Below are positions 7,482-16,132 of a DNA stretch of 64,000 nt, piece by piece. The notes under the pieces were generated by a model. The model saw nothing but the letters and a program-made list of their open reading frames with translations, searched no databases and was not told the origin of the DNA. This DNA comes from JAIYDJ01 sp031400505. GTDB taxonomy: Bacteria; Pseudomonadota; Alphaproteobacteria; Rhodobacterales; Rhodobacteraceae. The stretch lies in NCBI GenBank assembly GCA_031400505.1, contig JANNPZ010000040.1, forward strand, positions 1-64,000, read 5' to 3'. The number at the start of each line of letters is the position of its first letter. The stretch's first letter is position 1. The position numbers and the translations under genes are program-made.

Positions 7482-10127
7482 TCAGCCCCCGATCACGGCC
7501 AGCGCCGCCGCGATGGCCTGTTCGGCCTGCCCGATATCGACGCCACCCGCCTGCGCCATGTCGGCCCGCCCGCCACCGCCCTTGCCGCCCATCGCCTCCG
7601 CCGCCGCCTTGACCAGCGCCACCGCCGATACCCGACCTGTCAGATCGGCCGTGACCCCCACGGCGACTGCCGGTTTGGCACCCGTGTCAGCGATCAACAG
7701 CACAACCCCCGATCCAAGCCGCGCTTTCATGTCGTCGATCATCGCAGGCAGGTCTTTGCCCGACACCCCGGAAAGCACTTGGGCGATCACCTGCAGACCC
7801 GCCACGATCCGCACTTTTGATCCCGACCCGGAACCCATCGCCAGTTCACGACGCAGGGTCGCGATTTCGTTTTGCTGTGCCCTGCGATCAGCAAGAAGGA
7901 ACCTAATCCGGCTGGTCAGTTCAGCCGGCATCACCCCAAGTGCTAAGCTCGCCGAGTCCAGGTAGGAGTAGTTTTCGCGAACGTCGCGGATTACATCGGC
8001 ACCCGTGATCGCCTCAATCCGTCGAACTCCAGACGATGACGCATTCTCTGAAAGGATCAGGAAAACACCGATATCGCCCGTCCGTGTCACATGAGTGCCG
8101 CCGCACAGCTCAAGGCTGTAGGTCGCACCATCCGCGCCTTTGCCAGATCCGGTTTGCGTGCCCATCGAAACGACGCGCACCTCGTCGCCATATTTCTCGC
8201 CAAACAACGCCTGCGCCCCCAGGGCGCGCGCATCGTCCGGCGTCATGATCCGGGTTTCCACAGCACCGTTCTGCCGGATATAGCCGTTCACTTCGGCCTC
8301 GACGCGGCCCAGCTCAGCCACGCTCATCGCGGTACCATGGCTGAAATCGAAGCGAAGCCGGTCAACGGCGTTCAGACTGCCACGCTGTGCGACATGCTCG
8401 CCAAGCGCGCGGCGCAACGCCTCGTGCAGCAGGTGGGTGGCGGAATGGTTAGCGCGGATGGCCGAGCGGCGGGCGTGATCAACCTCCAGCCGGGCGGCCT
8501 GCCCGGCAATGATGCGACCCTCGGTCACCTCGGCCACATGCAGAAAGATCCCGGCGGACTTGCGGGTATCGGTGACGCGCGCCGTGCCGGTTTCCGTGAT
8601 CAGCGTTCCGGCATCGCCGACCTGCCCGCCGCTTTCGGCATAGAAAGGAGTTTGGTTAACGACGATCAGTACCAGACCCGTCGCTTCGGCCACCGAAACG
8701 CCGTCGCAGACCAGGGCCAGAACCTGCCCCTCGGCCATCTCGGTATCGTAGCCAAGAAATTCCGTGACGCCATGCGCCTCGGCCAACTCGAACCAGATGG
8801 CGGCGTCTGCGGCCCCACCGGCTCCGGTCCAGGCGGCGCGCGCCTTGGTCCGCTGTTCGTCCATTGACGCCTCGAACCCGGCCACATCGACGCCGCGCCC
8901 TTGTTCGCGCAGTGCGTCCTGTGTCAGATCAAGTGGGAAACCGTACGTGTCATAAAGCTTGAACGCGGTCGCCCCCGGCAGATCCGCGCCTTGATCCAGC
9001 GTGGCCAACTGGTCGTCCAGCAGCCGCAAGCCACGGTCAAGCGTCTGCTTGAACCGGGTTTCCTCGTGGCGGAGCGTTTCGGTGATCAAGGCTTGTGCCC
9101 GACCCAGTTCCGGATAGGCCGACCCCATGCCAGCGACCAGCGCCGGTACCAAACGGTGCATCACCGGGTCTTTCGCGCCCAGCATGTGGGCGTGGCGCAT
9201 GGCGCGGCGCATGATCCGGCGCAACACATAGCCGCGCCCTTCGTTGCTGGGCATCACGCCGTCGGCGATCAGAAAGGATGTGCTTCGCAGATGGTCTGCG
9301 ATGACGCGGTGGTGCACCTTGCCCGATCCGTAAGGATCAACCGAAGTGACATGTGCCGATGCCTCGATCAGGCTGCGCATCAGATCGGTGTCATAGACAT
9401 CGTGCTTGCCCTGCAAGACCGAACTCATACGTTCCAGCCCCATGCCAGTATCGATGCTCTGCATGTGCAGCGGTACCAGCCTGCCATCTGCGAACTGCTC
9501 GTTCTGCATGAAAACGTTATTCCAGACTTCGACAAAACGGTCACCGTCCTGATCGGGCGAGCCTGGCGGCCCCCCCGGGATGCCCTCACCGTAATCATAG
9601 AAAATCTCGGTGCAGGGGCCGCAGGGGCCCGTGGGCCCCATGCGCCAGAAATTGTCATCCGTCGGGATGCGAATGATCCGACCATCTGGCAGACCCGCGA
9701 CCTTCTTCCAGATCGCCGCGGCTTCGTCGTCCGTGTGGTAGACGGTCACGCAAAGCTTTGCCGGATCAATGGCGAAATCCCGCGTCAGCAGCTCCCAGGA
9801 AAATGCAATCGCTTCGGCCTTGAAATAGTCGCCAAAGCTGAAATTCCCCAGCATTTCGAAAAACGTGTGATGGCGTGCCGTGTAGCCCACGTTGTCAAGG
9901 TCATTGTGCTTGCCACCTGCGCGCACGCATTTCTGCGCCGTGGTTGCCCGCTTGTAGTCCCGTGTCTCAAGGCCGGTGAAGCAATTCTTGAATTGCACCA
10001 TCCCGGAATTGGCGAACATCAATGTCGGATCATTGCGCGGCACCAAGGGCGAGCTTTCCACCACCTTGTGCCCGTTGCGCGCAAAGTAGTCGAGAAAGGT
10101 TGCGCGGATATCGTTCAGCGACGGCAT
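7482..10127 (-). CDS. alaS: Alanine-tRNA ligase
   Basis: 881 residues, full length. Class II aminoacyl-tRNA synthetase charging tRNA-Ala. The N-terminal catalytic domain starts MPSLNDIRATFLDYF; the editing domain has the zinc-binding HSATHLLHEAL and the CGGTHVTRTGD motif that hydrolyses Ser-tRNA-Ala; a C-terminal DHHA1-type domain ends in a glycine-rich loop (GGKGGGGRADMAQAGG). ATG 10127 matches family N-termini; the 34-residue upstream extension overlaps the recA terminator region and is rejected. Transcribed downstream of recA in the same direction, separated by a strong hairpin. Confidence 0.97.
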   Translation of the reverse strand: MPSLNDIRATFLDYFARNGHKVVESSPLVPRNDPTLMFANSGMVQFKNCFTGLETRDYKRATTAQKCVRAGGKHNDLDNVGYTARHHTFFEMLGNFSFGDYFKAEAIAFSWELLTRDFAIDPAKLCVTVYHTDDEAAAIWKKVAGLPDGRIIRIPTDDNFWRMGPTGPCGPCTEIFYDYGEGIPGGPPGSPDQDGDRFVEVWNNVFMQNEQFADGRLVPLHMQSIDTGMGLERMSSVLQGKHDVYDTDLMRSLIEASAHVTSVDPYGSGKVHHRVIADHLRSTSFLIADGVMPSNEGRGYVLRRIMRRAMRHAHMLGAKDPVMHRLVPALVAGMGSAYPELGRAQALITETLRHEETRFKQTLDRGLRLLDDQLATLDQGADLPGATAFKLYDTYGFPLDLTQDALREQGRGVDVAGFEASMDEQRTKARAAWTGAGGAADAAIWFELAEAHGVTEFLGYDTEMAEGQVLALVCDGVSVAEATGLVLIVVNQTPFYAESGGQVGDAGTLITETGTARVTDTRKSAGIFLHVAEVTEGRIIAGQAARLEVDHARRSAIRANHSATHLLHEALRRALGEHVAQRGSLNAVDRLRFDFSHGTAMSVAELGRVEAEVNGYIRQNGAVETRIMTPDDARALGAQALFGEKYGDEVRVVSMGTQTGSGKGADGATYSLELCGGTHVTRTGDIGVFLILSENASSSGVRRIEAITGADVIRDVRENYSYLDSASLALGVMPAELTSRIRFLLADRRAQQNEIATLRRELAMGSGSGSKVRIVAGLQVIAQVLSGVSGKDLPAMIDDMKARLGSGVVLLIADTGAKPAVAVGVTADLTGRVSAVALVKAAAEAMGGKGGGGRADMAQAGGVDIGQAEQAIAAALAVIGG

Positions 10128-10182
10128 GATGGCGGCCCTATCTATCTGCAAGGAAAACAACGGGTTTCGTTTAACCTTGCTG

Positions 10183-10218
10183 CAAGGACCTGTCCACAGC
10201 CGTTTGGACAGGTCCTTG
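10183..10218 (-). terminator. 13-bp hairpin after recA
   Basis: CAAGGACCTGTCC / GGACAGGTCCTTG, a perfect 13-bp stem with a 10-nt loop, 8 nt downstream of the recA stop on the minus strand and about 55 nt before alaS. There is no clear U-run, so it may attenuate or stabilise the recA 3' end rather than be a textbook intrinsic terminator. Confidence 0.65.
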
Positions 10219-10225
10219 TCGTGGA

Positions 10226-11296
10226 TCAATCGTCGGTCAGCTTGTCGATTTCTCCTGCGGGAATGGAAAAGTCCAGACCATGCGCTGCGCGGATCTTGAC
10301 TTCGATCTCATGCGCGGTAGCAGGATTGCTGCGAAGGAAAATCTTGGCATTCTCGCGGCCTTGGCCAATCCGCTCGTCGCCGTAGGAATACCAGGAGCCG
10401 GATTTTTCAACGATCCCGGCCTTGACACCCAGATCGACCAGTTCGCCGATCTTGGAAATGCCCTCACCGTACATGATGTCGAATTCGACCTCTTTGAAGG
10501 GTGGCGCCACCTTGTTCTTGACCACCTTCACCCGGGTAGAGTTGCCGACCACATCGTCCTTTTCCTTGATCGCGCCGGTCCGGCGGATATCCAGCCGAAC
10601 GCTCGCATAGAATTTCAGCGCATTGCCACCTGTTGTGGTTTCGGGAGAGCCGAACATCACGCCAATTTTCATGCGAATCTGGTTGATGAAAATCACCATG
10701 CAATTTGACCGCCCGATGCTCGCGGTCAGTTTGCGCATGGCCTGGCTCATCAGGCGAGCCTGGCTGCCCATTTGCATGTCGCCCATATCACCTTCGATTT
10801 CGGACTTTGGCACCAGTGCCGCCACTGAATCCACGACGATCAAGGACACCGCGCCCGAACGAACCAATGTGTCTACAATCTCCAGGGCCTGCTCGCCGGT
10901 GTCGGGTTGGCTGATCAGCAGTTCGTCCAGATCAACGCCCAGCTTCTTTGCATATTGCGGGTCCAATGCGTGCTCGGCATCGACAAATGCGCAAACGCCG
11001 CCCTTTTTTTGCGCCTCTGCAACCACATGCAGCGTCAAAGTGGTCTTTCCCGATGACTCAGGGCCATAGATCTCGACGATTCGCCCCTGCGGGAGCCCTC
11101 CAATTCCCAAGGCAATGTCGAGCCCCAACGAACCCGTAGAAGTGGCTTCGATATCCATGGCCGGGCTGTTTGCACCCAGCTTCATGATCGAGCCCTTGCC
11201 AAACTGCCGTTCGATCTGCGCCAGTGCGCTTTCGAGCGCCTTTGCCTTGTCCATGTCGCGCTTGTCCTTCAAGTCCAGCAGATTTGCCGCCGCCAT
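10226..11296 (-). CDS. recA: Recombinase A
   Basis: 356 residues. The DNA-strand-exchange ATPase and LexA co-protease. Walker A GPESSGKT (78-85), Walker B LIVVDSVAAL, and the L1/L2 DNA-binding loops (EGDMGDMQMG and the FGSPETTTGGNALKF region) are intact. Start ATG 11296 has a GGA ribosome site; a second ATG (MDKAKALE, 14 codons in) is also plausible. A LexA-like repeat lies 50 nt upstream and a near-CtrA box 134 nt upstream. Preceded by cckA in the same direction. Confidence 0.97.
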   Translation of the reverse strand: MAAANLLDLKDKRDMDKAKALESALAQIERQFGKGSIMKLGANSPAMDIEATSTGSLGLDIALGIGGLPQGRIVEIYGPESSGKTTLTLHVVAEAQKKGGVCAFVDAEHALDPQYAKKLGVDLDELLISQPDTGEQALEIVDTLVRSGAVSLIVVDSVAALVPKSEIEGDMGDMQMGSQARLMSQAMRKLTASIGRSNCMVIFINQIRMKIGVMFGSPETTTGGNALKFYASVRLDIRRTGAIKEKDDVVGNSTRVKVVKNKVAPPFKEVEFDIMYGEGISKIGELVDLGVKAGIVEKSGSWYSYGDERIGQGRENAKIFLRSNPATAHEIEVKIRAAHGLDFSIPAGEIDKLTDD

Positions 11297-11345
11297 ATCC
11301 CTGATCCTTATCCCACAGCCGCAGAGTGGCGGCAATTGCATAGCT

Positions 11346-11360
11346 GTTCTTGTTTTGTTT
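11346..11360. promoter_or_regulatory. LexA-like (SOS) direct repeat upstream of recA
   Basis: GTTCTTGTTTTGTTT reads GTTC-N7-GTTT, one base from the alphaproteobacterial LexA site GTTC-N7-GTTC. It lies 50 nt upstream of the recA start, where the recA SOS box is expected. Confidence 0.5.
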
Positions 11361-11429
11361 TGACTGTATCGGTCTAAACCAAGAACATTTCAATCAAATT
11401 CTCGCAAGTTCAGTTTTTTCGAATGAAGG

Positions 11430-11444
11430 TTAAGGAAGCGTTAG
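11430..11444. promoter_or_regulatory. Imperfect CtrA-like site between cckA and recA
   Basis: TTAAGGAAGCGTTAG reads TTAA-N7-TTAG, one base off the CtrA consensus TTAA-N7-TTAA. It lies downstream of the cckA stop and 134 nt upstream of recA. Binding is speculative. Confidence 0.3.
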
Positions 11445-11488
11445 AATGCTGGCTTCAAGATGCCGATTGTTCAGGTCATGCCACTTTT

Positions 11489-13771
11489 TCAGTGCATCTG
11501 GCCTTGAACGGTTGCGGTCAGATCTGTCAACGAGAACGGTTTGGCAAGAAACACCGAATTCGGCACCCTCGCTTGCGTTTCCGACAGGTAATCCTCAGCG
11601 TAACCGGAAACGAAGATGACCCGCACATTTGGTCTGGTTTCCAGAGCCTGTTTCACCCAGGACGGACCGTCCATGCCCGGCATGACCACATCGGTCACGA
11701 AGATGTCGACCTCCAGCCCCGGATCCTCCAGCGTTTTCAAAGCCGCCTCGGCATTTTCGGCTTCGAGCACGGTATATCCGCGCATCCGCAGGGCGCGGCT
11801 GGCGAAAGCGCGCACGGGTGCTTCATCTTCCACCAGCAGAACCACACCTTCGCCTTGCTTCATCACGACACGCTTTGCACGTGCTGCCTGTTCCTCGGCC
11901 GGAGCATCATTGATTGGAAAATAGATCTGGAACGTCGATCCTTGACCTAAAACCGAATCGACAAAGATGAATCCGCCGGACTGCTTTACAATCCCATATG
12001 CCGTCGAAAGACCCAGTCCGGTCCCTTCGCCTACTTTCTTGGTGGTGTAAAACGGCTCGAAGATCTTCTGAAGACGATCCTCAGGAATGCCGACACCCGT
12101 ATCGGTAACCCGGATCAGGGCATAGTCGCCCGGCGGTACAAGCGCGCGGTCGCGACGGTATTCTTCCTTCAAAGTAACGGAAGCTGATTCGATCTGAATG
12201 GTTCCCCCCGACGGCATTGCGTCCCGGGCATTGACCACAAGGTTCAGCACCACCTGTTCCAACTGTCGCTTGTCAGCCCTGATCGCCCCGAGACCGGGCG
12301 CATGCGTCAGTTTCAACTGAACCTTCTCACCGACCAGCCGGTTGAGAAGATGCGCCAGATCCGACATCACTTCCTGGATCTCGATCCGCTCTGGCTTCAG
12401 CGTCTGTTTGCGGGAAAATGCGAGGAGCTGCCCCACCAGACTGGCGGCGCGGTTCGCGTTCTGATGTATCTGCACAAGGTCGGCGTAGTTGGGGTCGCCG
12501 CGGTCGTGGCGTATCATCAAAAGGTCGCAGTGACCTGAAATGGCGGTCAAAAGATTATTGAAGTCATGGGCGACACCGCCGGCAAGCTGACCGATTGCTT
12601 GCATTTTCTGGCTTTGCACAAACTGTGCCTCAAGGGTCTTCAGCGCGGTCGCATCCTGCAAGACGGCCAAAACTGCCGGCCTTCCTGCTTCAACAATCCG
12701 GCGCAAGGTGACTTGCAGGAATGTCTCGCCAGCCGTACGCAACCGCATCACTTCGGCGCCACCGGGCACCCGATCCGCACCAACGTCAGCCAGCCAGTCT
12801 GAAACCGGGCGTCCCAGCCCCTCGAACAGGTCATGGAACATCGCGCCAGCGTCAGAAGCGAGGTGCAGCGCTTCGCGTGCGCCGCGGTTGGCGGCTATCA
12901 AGCTGCCATCCATCGCGAATTTCACAAGCGCCACAGGAACATGTTCGAAATCCGCGAGCACAGTTTCACTCTCGGGGCGCGATTGAACCGGCAGCAGATA
13001 GATTTCCCGACGTTCACTGCCGCCTTCGATTTCTGCAAGCACCGCGCGAACCGGACCTGCGGCGGCAGAAACCTCTACTTCTTCGCCTGAACGCAGCACG
13101 GCTTGAGTGAAAATTCGATCCAACCGCTTGGGTCGTCCCCCCAAAAGTCGGCGCATCGCCTCGTTGGTGAACAAGACGACGCCGGCCTTGTTCGCCGTCA
13201 ACATCGGCAAAGACAACGTTTCGGCACCTCGCCCTGCCCCGGCGCGATCCAGAAATTCTTCCAGACGCCACAAGAACCGATCATCGGCAAGGCGATGCAC
13301 CGAAAGGCGCGTATGACCACGCCGGGTGACCACATCTTCGCGTGCGGCCCCCTGATGTTCAGCGCGGTTCTGAAGGCGGTAAAGGACCGCCGAGGGCGAT
13401 GCGAAATGATCGCCAAGTGCAGCCACGAGCGTCGCGCCGTCACGGTCCCCGAATTTCCCTTGTGCCGCTTCGTTCTGATAGCGAATTTGACCAACTGCAT
13501 CCGCGACAAAGCAAGGGGCAGCGTCGTGACTGACCAACAGACCGAACTGACTTGAAAGCCGTGCATCGGCGCGGTGTGACAATGCAACGGCAAGACGCAG
13601 CGCGACCGCAAGACACAGCAGCGTCCCGCCCCCCACCACCGCTGCAATTTGCGCCTCGCGCATCGGAGTAAACTGACTGAGGGCTATGCATCCTGCAGCT
13701 GCAGCAACAAGCAGCCAAAGCCGCGAGCCATCCCGAGATGCCTTGCCGATCACGCCTTGCAAACCTGACAT
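11489..13771 (-). CDS. cckA: Hybrid sensor histidine kinase/phosphatase CckA
   Basis: 760 residues. Two N-terminal membrane helices (about 18-32 and 42-64) lead to PAS-like regions (about 75-375), then a HisKA domain with H402 in GGVAHDFNNLL, a HATPase with the N-box around N514 (NARDAMP) and glycine loops DTGVGIP and GTGLGL, and a C-terminal receiver with phosphoacceptor D694 (VTDVVMPG) and K744. This order and the H-box are those of CckA, which through ChpT controls CtrA and, in Rhodobacterales, motility and GTA production. Strong AAGGAGG ribosome site. A perfect CtrA box lies 62 nt upstream. Confidence 0.92.
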   Translation of the reverse strand: MSGLQGVIGKASRDGSRLWLLVAAAAGCIALSQFTPMREAQIAAVVGGGTLLCLAVALRLAVALSHRADARLSSQFGLLVSHDAAPCFVADAVGQIRYQNEAAQGKFGDRDGATLVAALGDHFASPSAVLYRLQNRAEHQGAAREDVVTRRGHTRLSVHRLADDRFLWRLEEFLDRAGAGRGAETLSLPMLTANKAGVVLFTNEAMRRLLGGRPKRLDRIFTQAVLRSGEEVEVSAAAGPVRAVLAEIEGGSERREIYLLPVQSRPESETVLADFEHVPVALVKFAMDGSLIAANRGAREALHLASDAGAMFHDLFEGLGRPVSDWLADVGADRVPGGAEVMRLRTAGETFLQVTLRRIVEAGRPAVLAVLQDATALKTLEAQFVQSQKMQAIGQLAGGVAHDFNNLLTAISGHCDLLMIRHDRGDPNYADLVQIHQNANRAASLVGQLLAFSRKQTLKPERIEIQEVMSDLAHLLNRLVGEKVQLKLTHAPGLGAIRADKRQLEQVVLNLVVNARDAMPSGGTIQIESASVTLKEEYRRDRALVPPGDYALIRVTDTGVGIPEDRLQKIFEPFYTTKKVGEGTGLGLSTAYGIVKQSGGFIFVDSVLGQGSTFQIYFPINDAPAEEQAARAKRVVMKQGEGVVLLVEDEAPVRAFASRALRMRGYTVLEAENAEAALKTLEDPGLEVDIFVTDVVMPGMDGPSWVKQALETRPNVRVIFVSGYAEDYLSETQARVPNSVFLAKPFSLTDLTATVQGQMH

Positions 13772-13832
13772 CGATCTGGCCTCCTTGACCCCCTGTAGGA
13801 TTCGTCTCCCGATCCATACGGCAAGGAAATCG

Positions 13833-13847
13833 TTAATCGAGGTTTAA
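13833..13847. promoter_or_regulatory. CtrA-binding box upstream of cckA
   Basis: TTAATCGAGGTTTAA is an exact TTAA-N7-TTAA match, followed by C as in the full CtrA consensus. It lies 62-76 nt upstream of the cckA start codon, between cckA and the upstream rsmB-like gene. It suggests that CtrA regulates the kinase that activates it. Confidence 0.65.
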
Positions 13848-13875
13848 CCGCATCCGATTTTTTGCATTGTTCTTC

Positions 13876-15048
13876 CTATAGTTGTGTAGCGCTTGGTTTG
13901 CTCGCGGTCAACAACGCCAGGAAAAACCCGTCGCCGCCCTGCAATGGCGTGAAATGGTGTTGCCCGACCTGCCTCCAGTCCGGATGACGCTGCAAAAACT
14001 TGTCAATTTGTGCGTCGTTTTCGGCCTTTAGCATCGAACACGTCGCATAGGCCAATGTTCCGCCAGGGGCCAACAAGGCCGCCGCCTGATCCAGGATCGT
14101 CGCTTGCAGGTTCAATAGCGCGGTCAGACGCGCTGGCGTCAGTGACCATTTTCCCATCGGATCACGTCGCCAACTGCCTGATCCTGAACAGGGAACATCT
14201 GTAAGGATCAGATCATAAGGCGCAGTTTTGGTTGGTGTATCCGTCATTTCTATGGTCACGCCGGCACGCGCCGCGCGGGCAGGCACATCGACCATTCGGC
14301 GGGGCTGGGCATCATGAGCCCAAAGCAAGACATCTGCGGCCGCAGCGATTGCCAGCGACTTGCCACCGCCCCCTGCGCAATAGTCCAGAATGCGGATGCC
14401 CGCATGCAGGGGCAAAGCTGCAACAACTGCTTGCGAGGCTGCGTCCTGCAACTCGACCAGCCCATCGGCATAGGCGTGCGAAGTCTGTATTTTCCTGGCG
14501 TTATCCGTTACTTCCAGGGCGAACTTCGCCAAGACATGCGGCACGGTCAGGATGCCATCGGCGGCCAGGGCCGCTTGTGCTTGCGCAACCGAGGCTTTGC
14601 GTTGGTTTACCCGCAAGAACACCGGCGCGCGATTGCGCAGCGCCGACATCACGGAAGGAAAGGCATCCCCCAACGAGATTTGCAAAGAGCCCGCCAACCA
14701 GTCGGGGCAATCCAGCGCCTCCAGTGCCTCTGGTTCGCGCGGCGCATCGGCTGGACCCAGCTCTGCGGGGGCATGCGAAATGCCGCTGAACAGCGCGCCC
14801 GCATCCGCCCCCGACGCACGCACTGACCCAACCATGAGGCCGCGCCCGGTCAACCCGCCACCAAGAGCCGCATAGCTGCGACGACGCCGCAAAGCATCAT
14901 ATACCAGATCCCGCAGCGCCGCACGGTCGCCCGATCCAGCAAAGCGATGGCCGCGTGCCCAGACCGTCAGCGCCGCTTCGACATTCTGGCCATCCAGAAC
15001 CGTGTCAAGCACCTCGATGGCGGCCGAAAGTCGGGCAGCGGGGGTCAT
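13876..15048 (-). CDS. RsmB/NOP-family rRNA (cytosine-C5) methyltransferase
   Basis: 390 residues from ATG 15048 (an upstream ATG at 15093 is possible; neither has a good ribosome site). An N-terminal NusB-like RNA-binding domain is followed by a SAM-dependent Rossmann fold with ILDYCAGGGGKSLA, the catalytic TDVPCSGSGSWRR and the partner cysteine motif YATCSM. Relatives methylate C967 of 16S rRNA (RsmB). The family has several paralogues, so the exact target is inferred. Confidence 0.85.
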   Translation of the reverse strand: MTPAARLSAAIEVLDTVLDGQNVEAALTVWARGHRFAGSGDRAALRDLVYDALRRRRSYAALGGGLTGRGLMVGSVRASGADAGALFSGISHAPAELGPADAPREPEALEALDCPDWLAGSLQISLGDAFPSVMSALRNRAPVFLRVNQRKASVAQAQAALAADGILTVPHVLAKFALEVTDNARKIQTSHAYADGLVELQDAASQAVVAALPLHAGIRILDYCAGGGGKSLAIAAAADVLLWAHDAQPRRMVDVPARAARAGVTIEMTDTPTKTAPYDLILTDVPCSGSGSWRRDPMGKWSLTPARLTALLNLQATILDQAAALLAPGGTLAYATCSMLKAENDAQIDKFLQRHPDWRQVGQHHFTPLQGGDGFFLALLTASKPSATQL

Positions 15049-15262
15049 ACGCGTCGACCGTTGCAGAGTATCGGCCAACGAGGCCTGCGCCATACCGCAG
15101 GCGTCAAAAGCACCGACTTTTGCTGTCCTTCCATCAGGTTTGTCATGATGTTTCCTTTGCTTTGCTGTTGCCTACAGGTGCGACCATGGCGGTGCAACGG
15201 CAGAGATCTGACCCCTCTCGCGCCATTGACCTTGCGTGCTGAATAAAGGGTAGTGTCGGCGA

Positions 15263-16045
15263 ATGGCCGAAAACACGGAGAGGGTTCGTGGCAATAGACA
15301 AGGCAAAACAAGACCAGGCAAAACAAGACAAGGCAAAACAAGACAAGGCAAAGCAAGACAGGGCAACACAGTGACAGAACACTTTGCAGCACCGCCCGCT
15401 CCCCCCAGTCCGGCCGCGGACACCGTGACTGGCGTCGGCCGGACCAAGATTCGACTGTCTGACATGCTGACTGCAATTGCCGATGATACGGCGCGAGAGC
15501 GGGTTTCAATTGCGGATCTGCTGCACGCGATGGACAGCCGCGCGATGGGTGCGTTGCTATTGATCTTTGCGCTGCCCAATGTCTTGCCAAGCCTGCCCGG
15601 AACCTCGGGCGTTCTGGGGTTGCCATTGGTGTATCTGACGTCGCAGATGATGCTGGGGCGGATGCCGTGGCTACCAAAATTCATTGCAAACCGGTCACTG
15701 GCGCGCAGTGACTTTGCGGCACTGATCTATCGGATGGACCCTTGGCTGGACTGGGCAGAGCGGTTTTTGAAGCCACGTCTGAGCTGGCTGGCAAGCGCGC
15801 GCGCTGAACGTCTGATCGGGGGGGTGGCCTTGCTGCTGTCGATCATCCTGTTTTTGCCGATCCCATTTGGCAACATGCTGCCGGCGCTGGCGATTTGCCT
15901 GTTTGCGTTGGGGTTGATCGAACATGACGGTGTCTGGGTCATTGCGGGCATCGGGGTGACGTTTGCCGCAATTTCAGTTGTGGCCGCAGTTTTGTTTGCG
16001 TTGGCAAAAAGCCTCATCTTTGTGCTGCAGGGCGCGTTCAGCTGA
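15263..16045 (+). CDS. ExoD-like exopolysaccharide synthesis membrane protein
   Basis: 260 residues from ATG 15263, or 224 from GTG 15371. The body matches the ExoD family: a soluble N-part (IADLLHAMDSRAMGALLLIFALPNVLP style) followed by three to four membrane helices (about 88-120, 178-198, 200-216, 220-245). ExoD in rhizobia affects exopolysaccharide and alkali tolerance; the biochemical role is unclear. The first 36 codons contain five copies of a 15-bp repeat, giving a basic (Q/P)GKTR pentapeptide array. Whether this array is translated depends on the start. Divergent from the rsmB-like gene, convergent with guaB. Confidence 0.8.
   Translation: MAENTERVRGNRQGKTRPGKTRQGKTRQGKARQGNTVTEHFAAPPAPPSPAADTVTGVGRTKIRLSDMLTAIADDTARERVSIADLLHAMDSRAMGALLLIFALPNVLPSLPGTSGVLGLPLVYLTSQMMLGRMPWLPKFIANRSLARSDFAALIYRMDPWLDWAERFLKPRLSWLASARAERLIGGVALLLSIILFLPIPFGNMLPALAICLFALGLIEHDGVWVIAGIGVTFAAISVVAAVLFALAKSLIFVLQGAFS
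15297..15371 (+). repeat. 15-bp minisatellite, five tandem copies
   Basis: Unit GACAAGGCAAAACAA repeated five times, the second copy with one change and the last two diverged. The unit is a multiple of three, so copy-number change keeps the ExoD-like frame and only lengthens or shortens a GKTRQ-type peptide. The alternative GTG start begins at the last base of the array. The complementary strand reads as an artificial CLVLF-repeat frame. Confidence 0.9.
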
Positions 16046-16132
16046 TCCCGGCGCAACAGTCTGCCGAACAAGGCCATCCAACCATCCGTTGACACCATGG
16101 ATCGGACCGATCGCAATGGCATCCTAGGCTGG

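Noticed and set aside
8901..10385. 494-codon plus-strand ORF over alaS and recA
   Set aside because: Antisense to intact alaS; no recognisable domain.
11346..11360. CtrA site near recA
   Set aside because: The T-rich stretch lacks TTAA halves; it fits a LexA direct repeat better.
15297..15371. CRISPR array
   Set aside because: Units are contiguous, 15 bp, without spacers.
15143..15684. Minus-strand frames with CLVLF repeats
   Set aside because: The hydrophobic repeat is only the complement of the 15-bp minisatellite.
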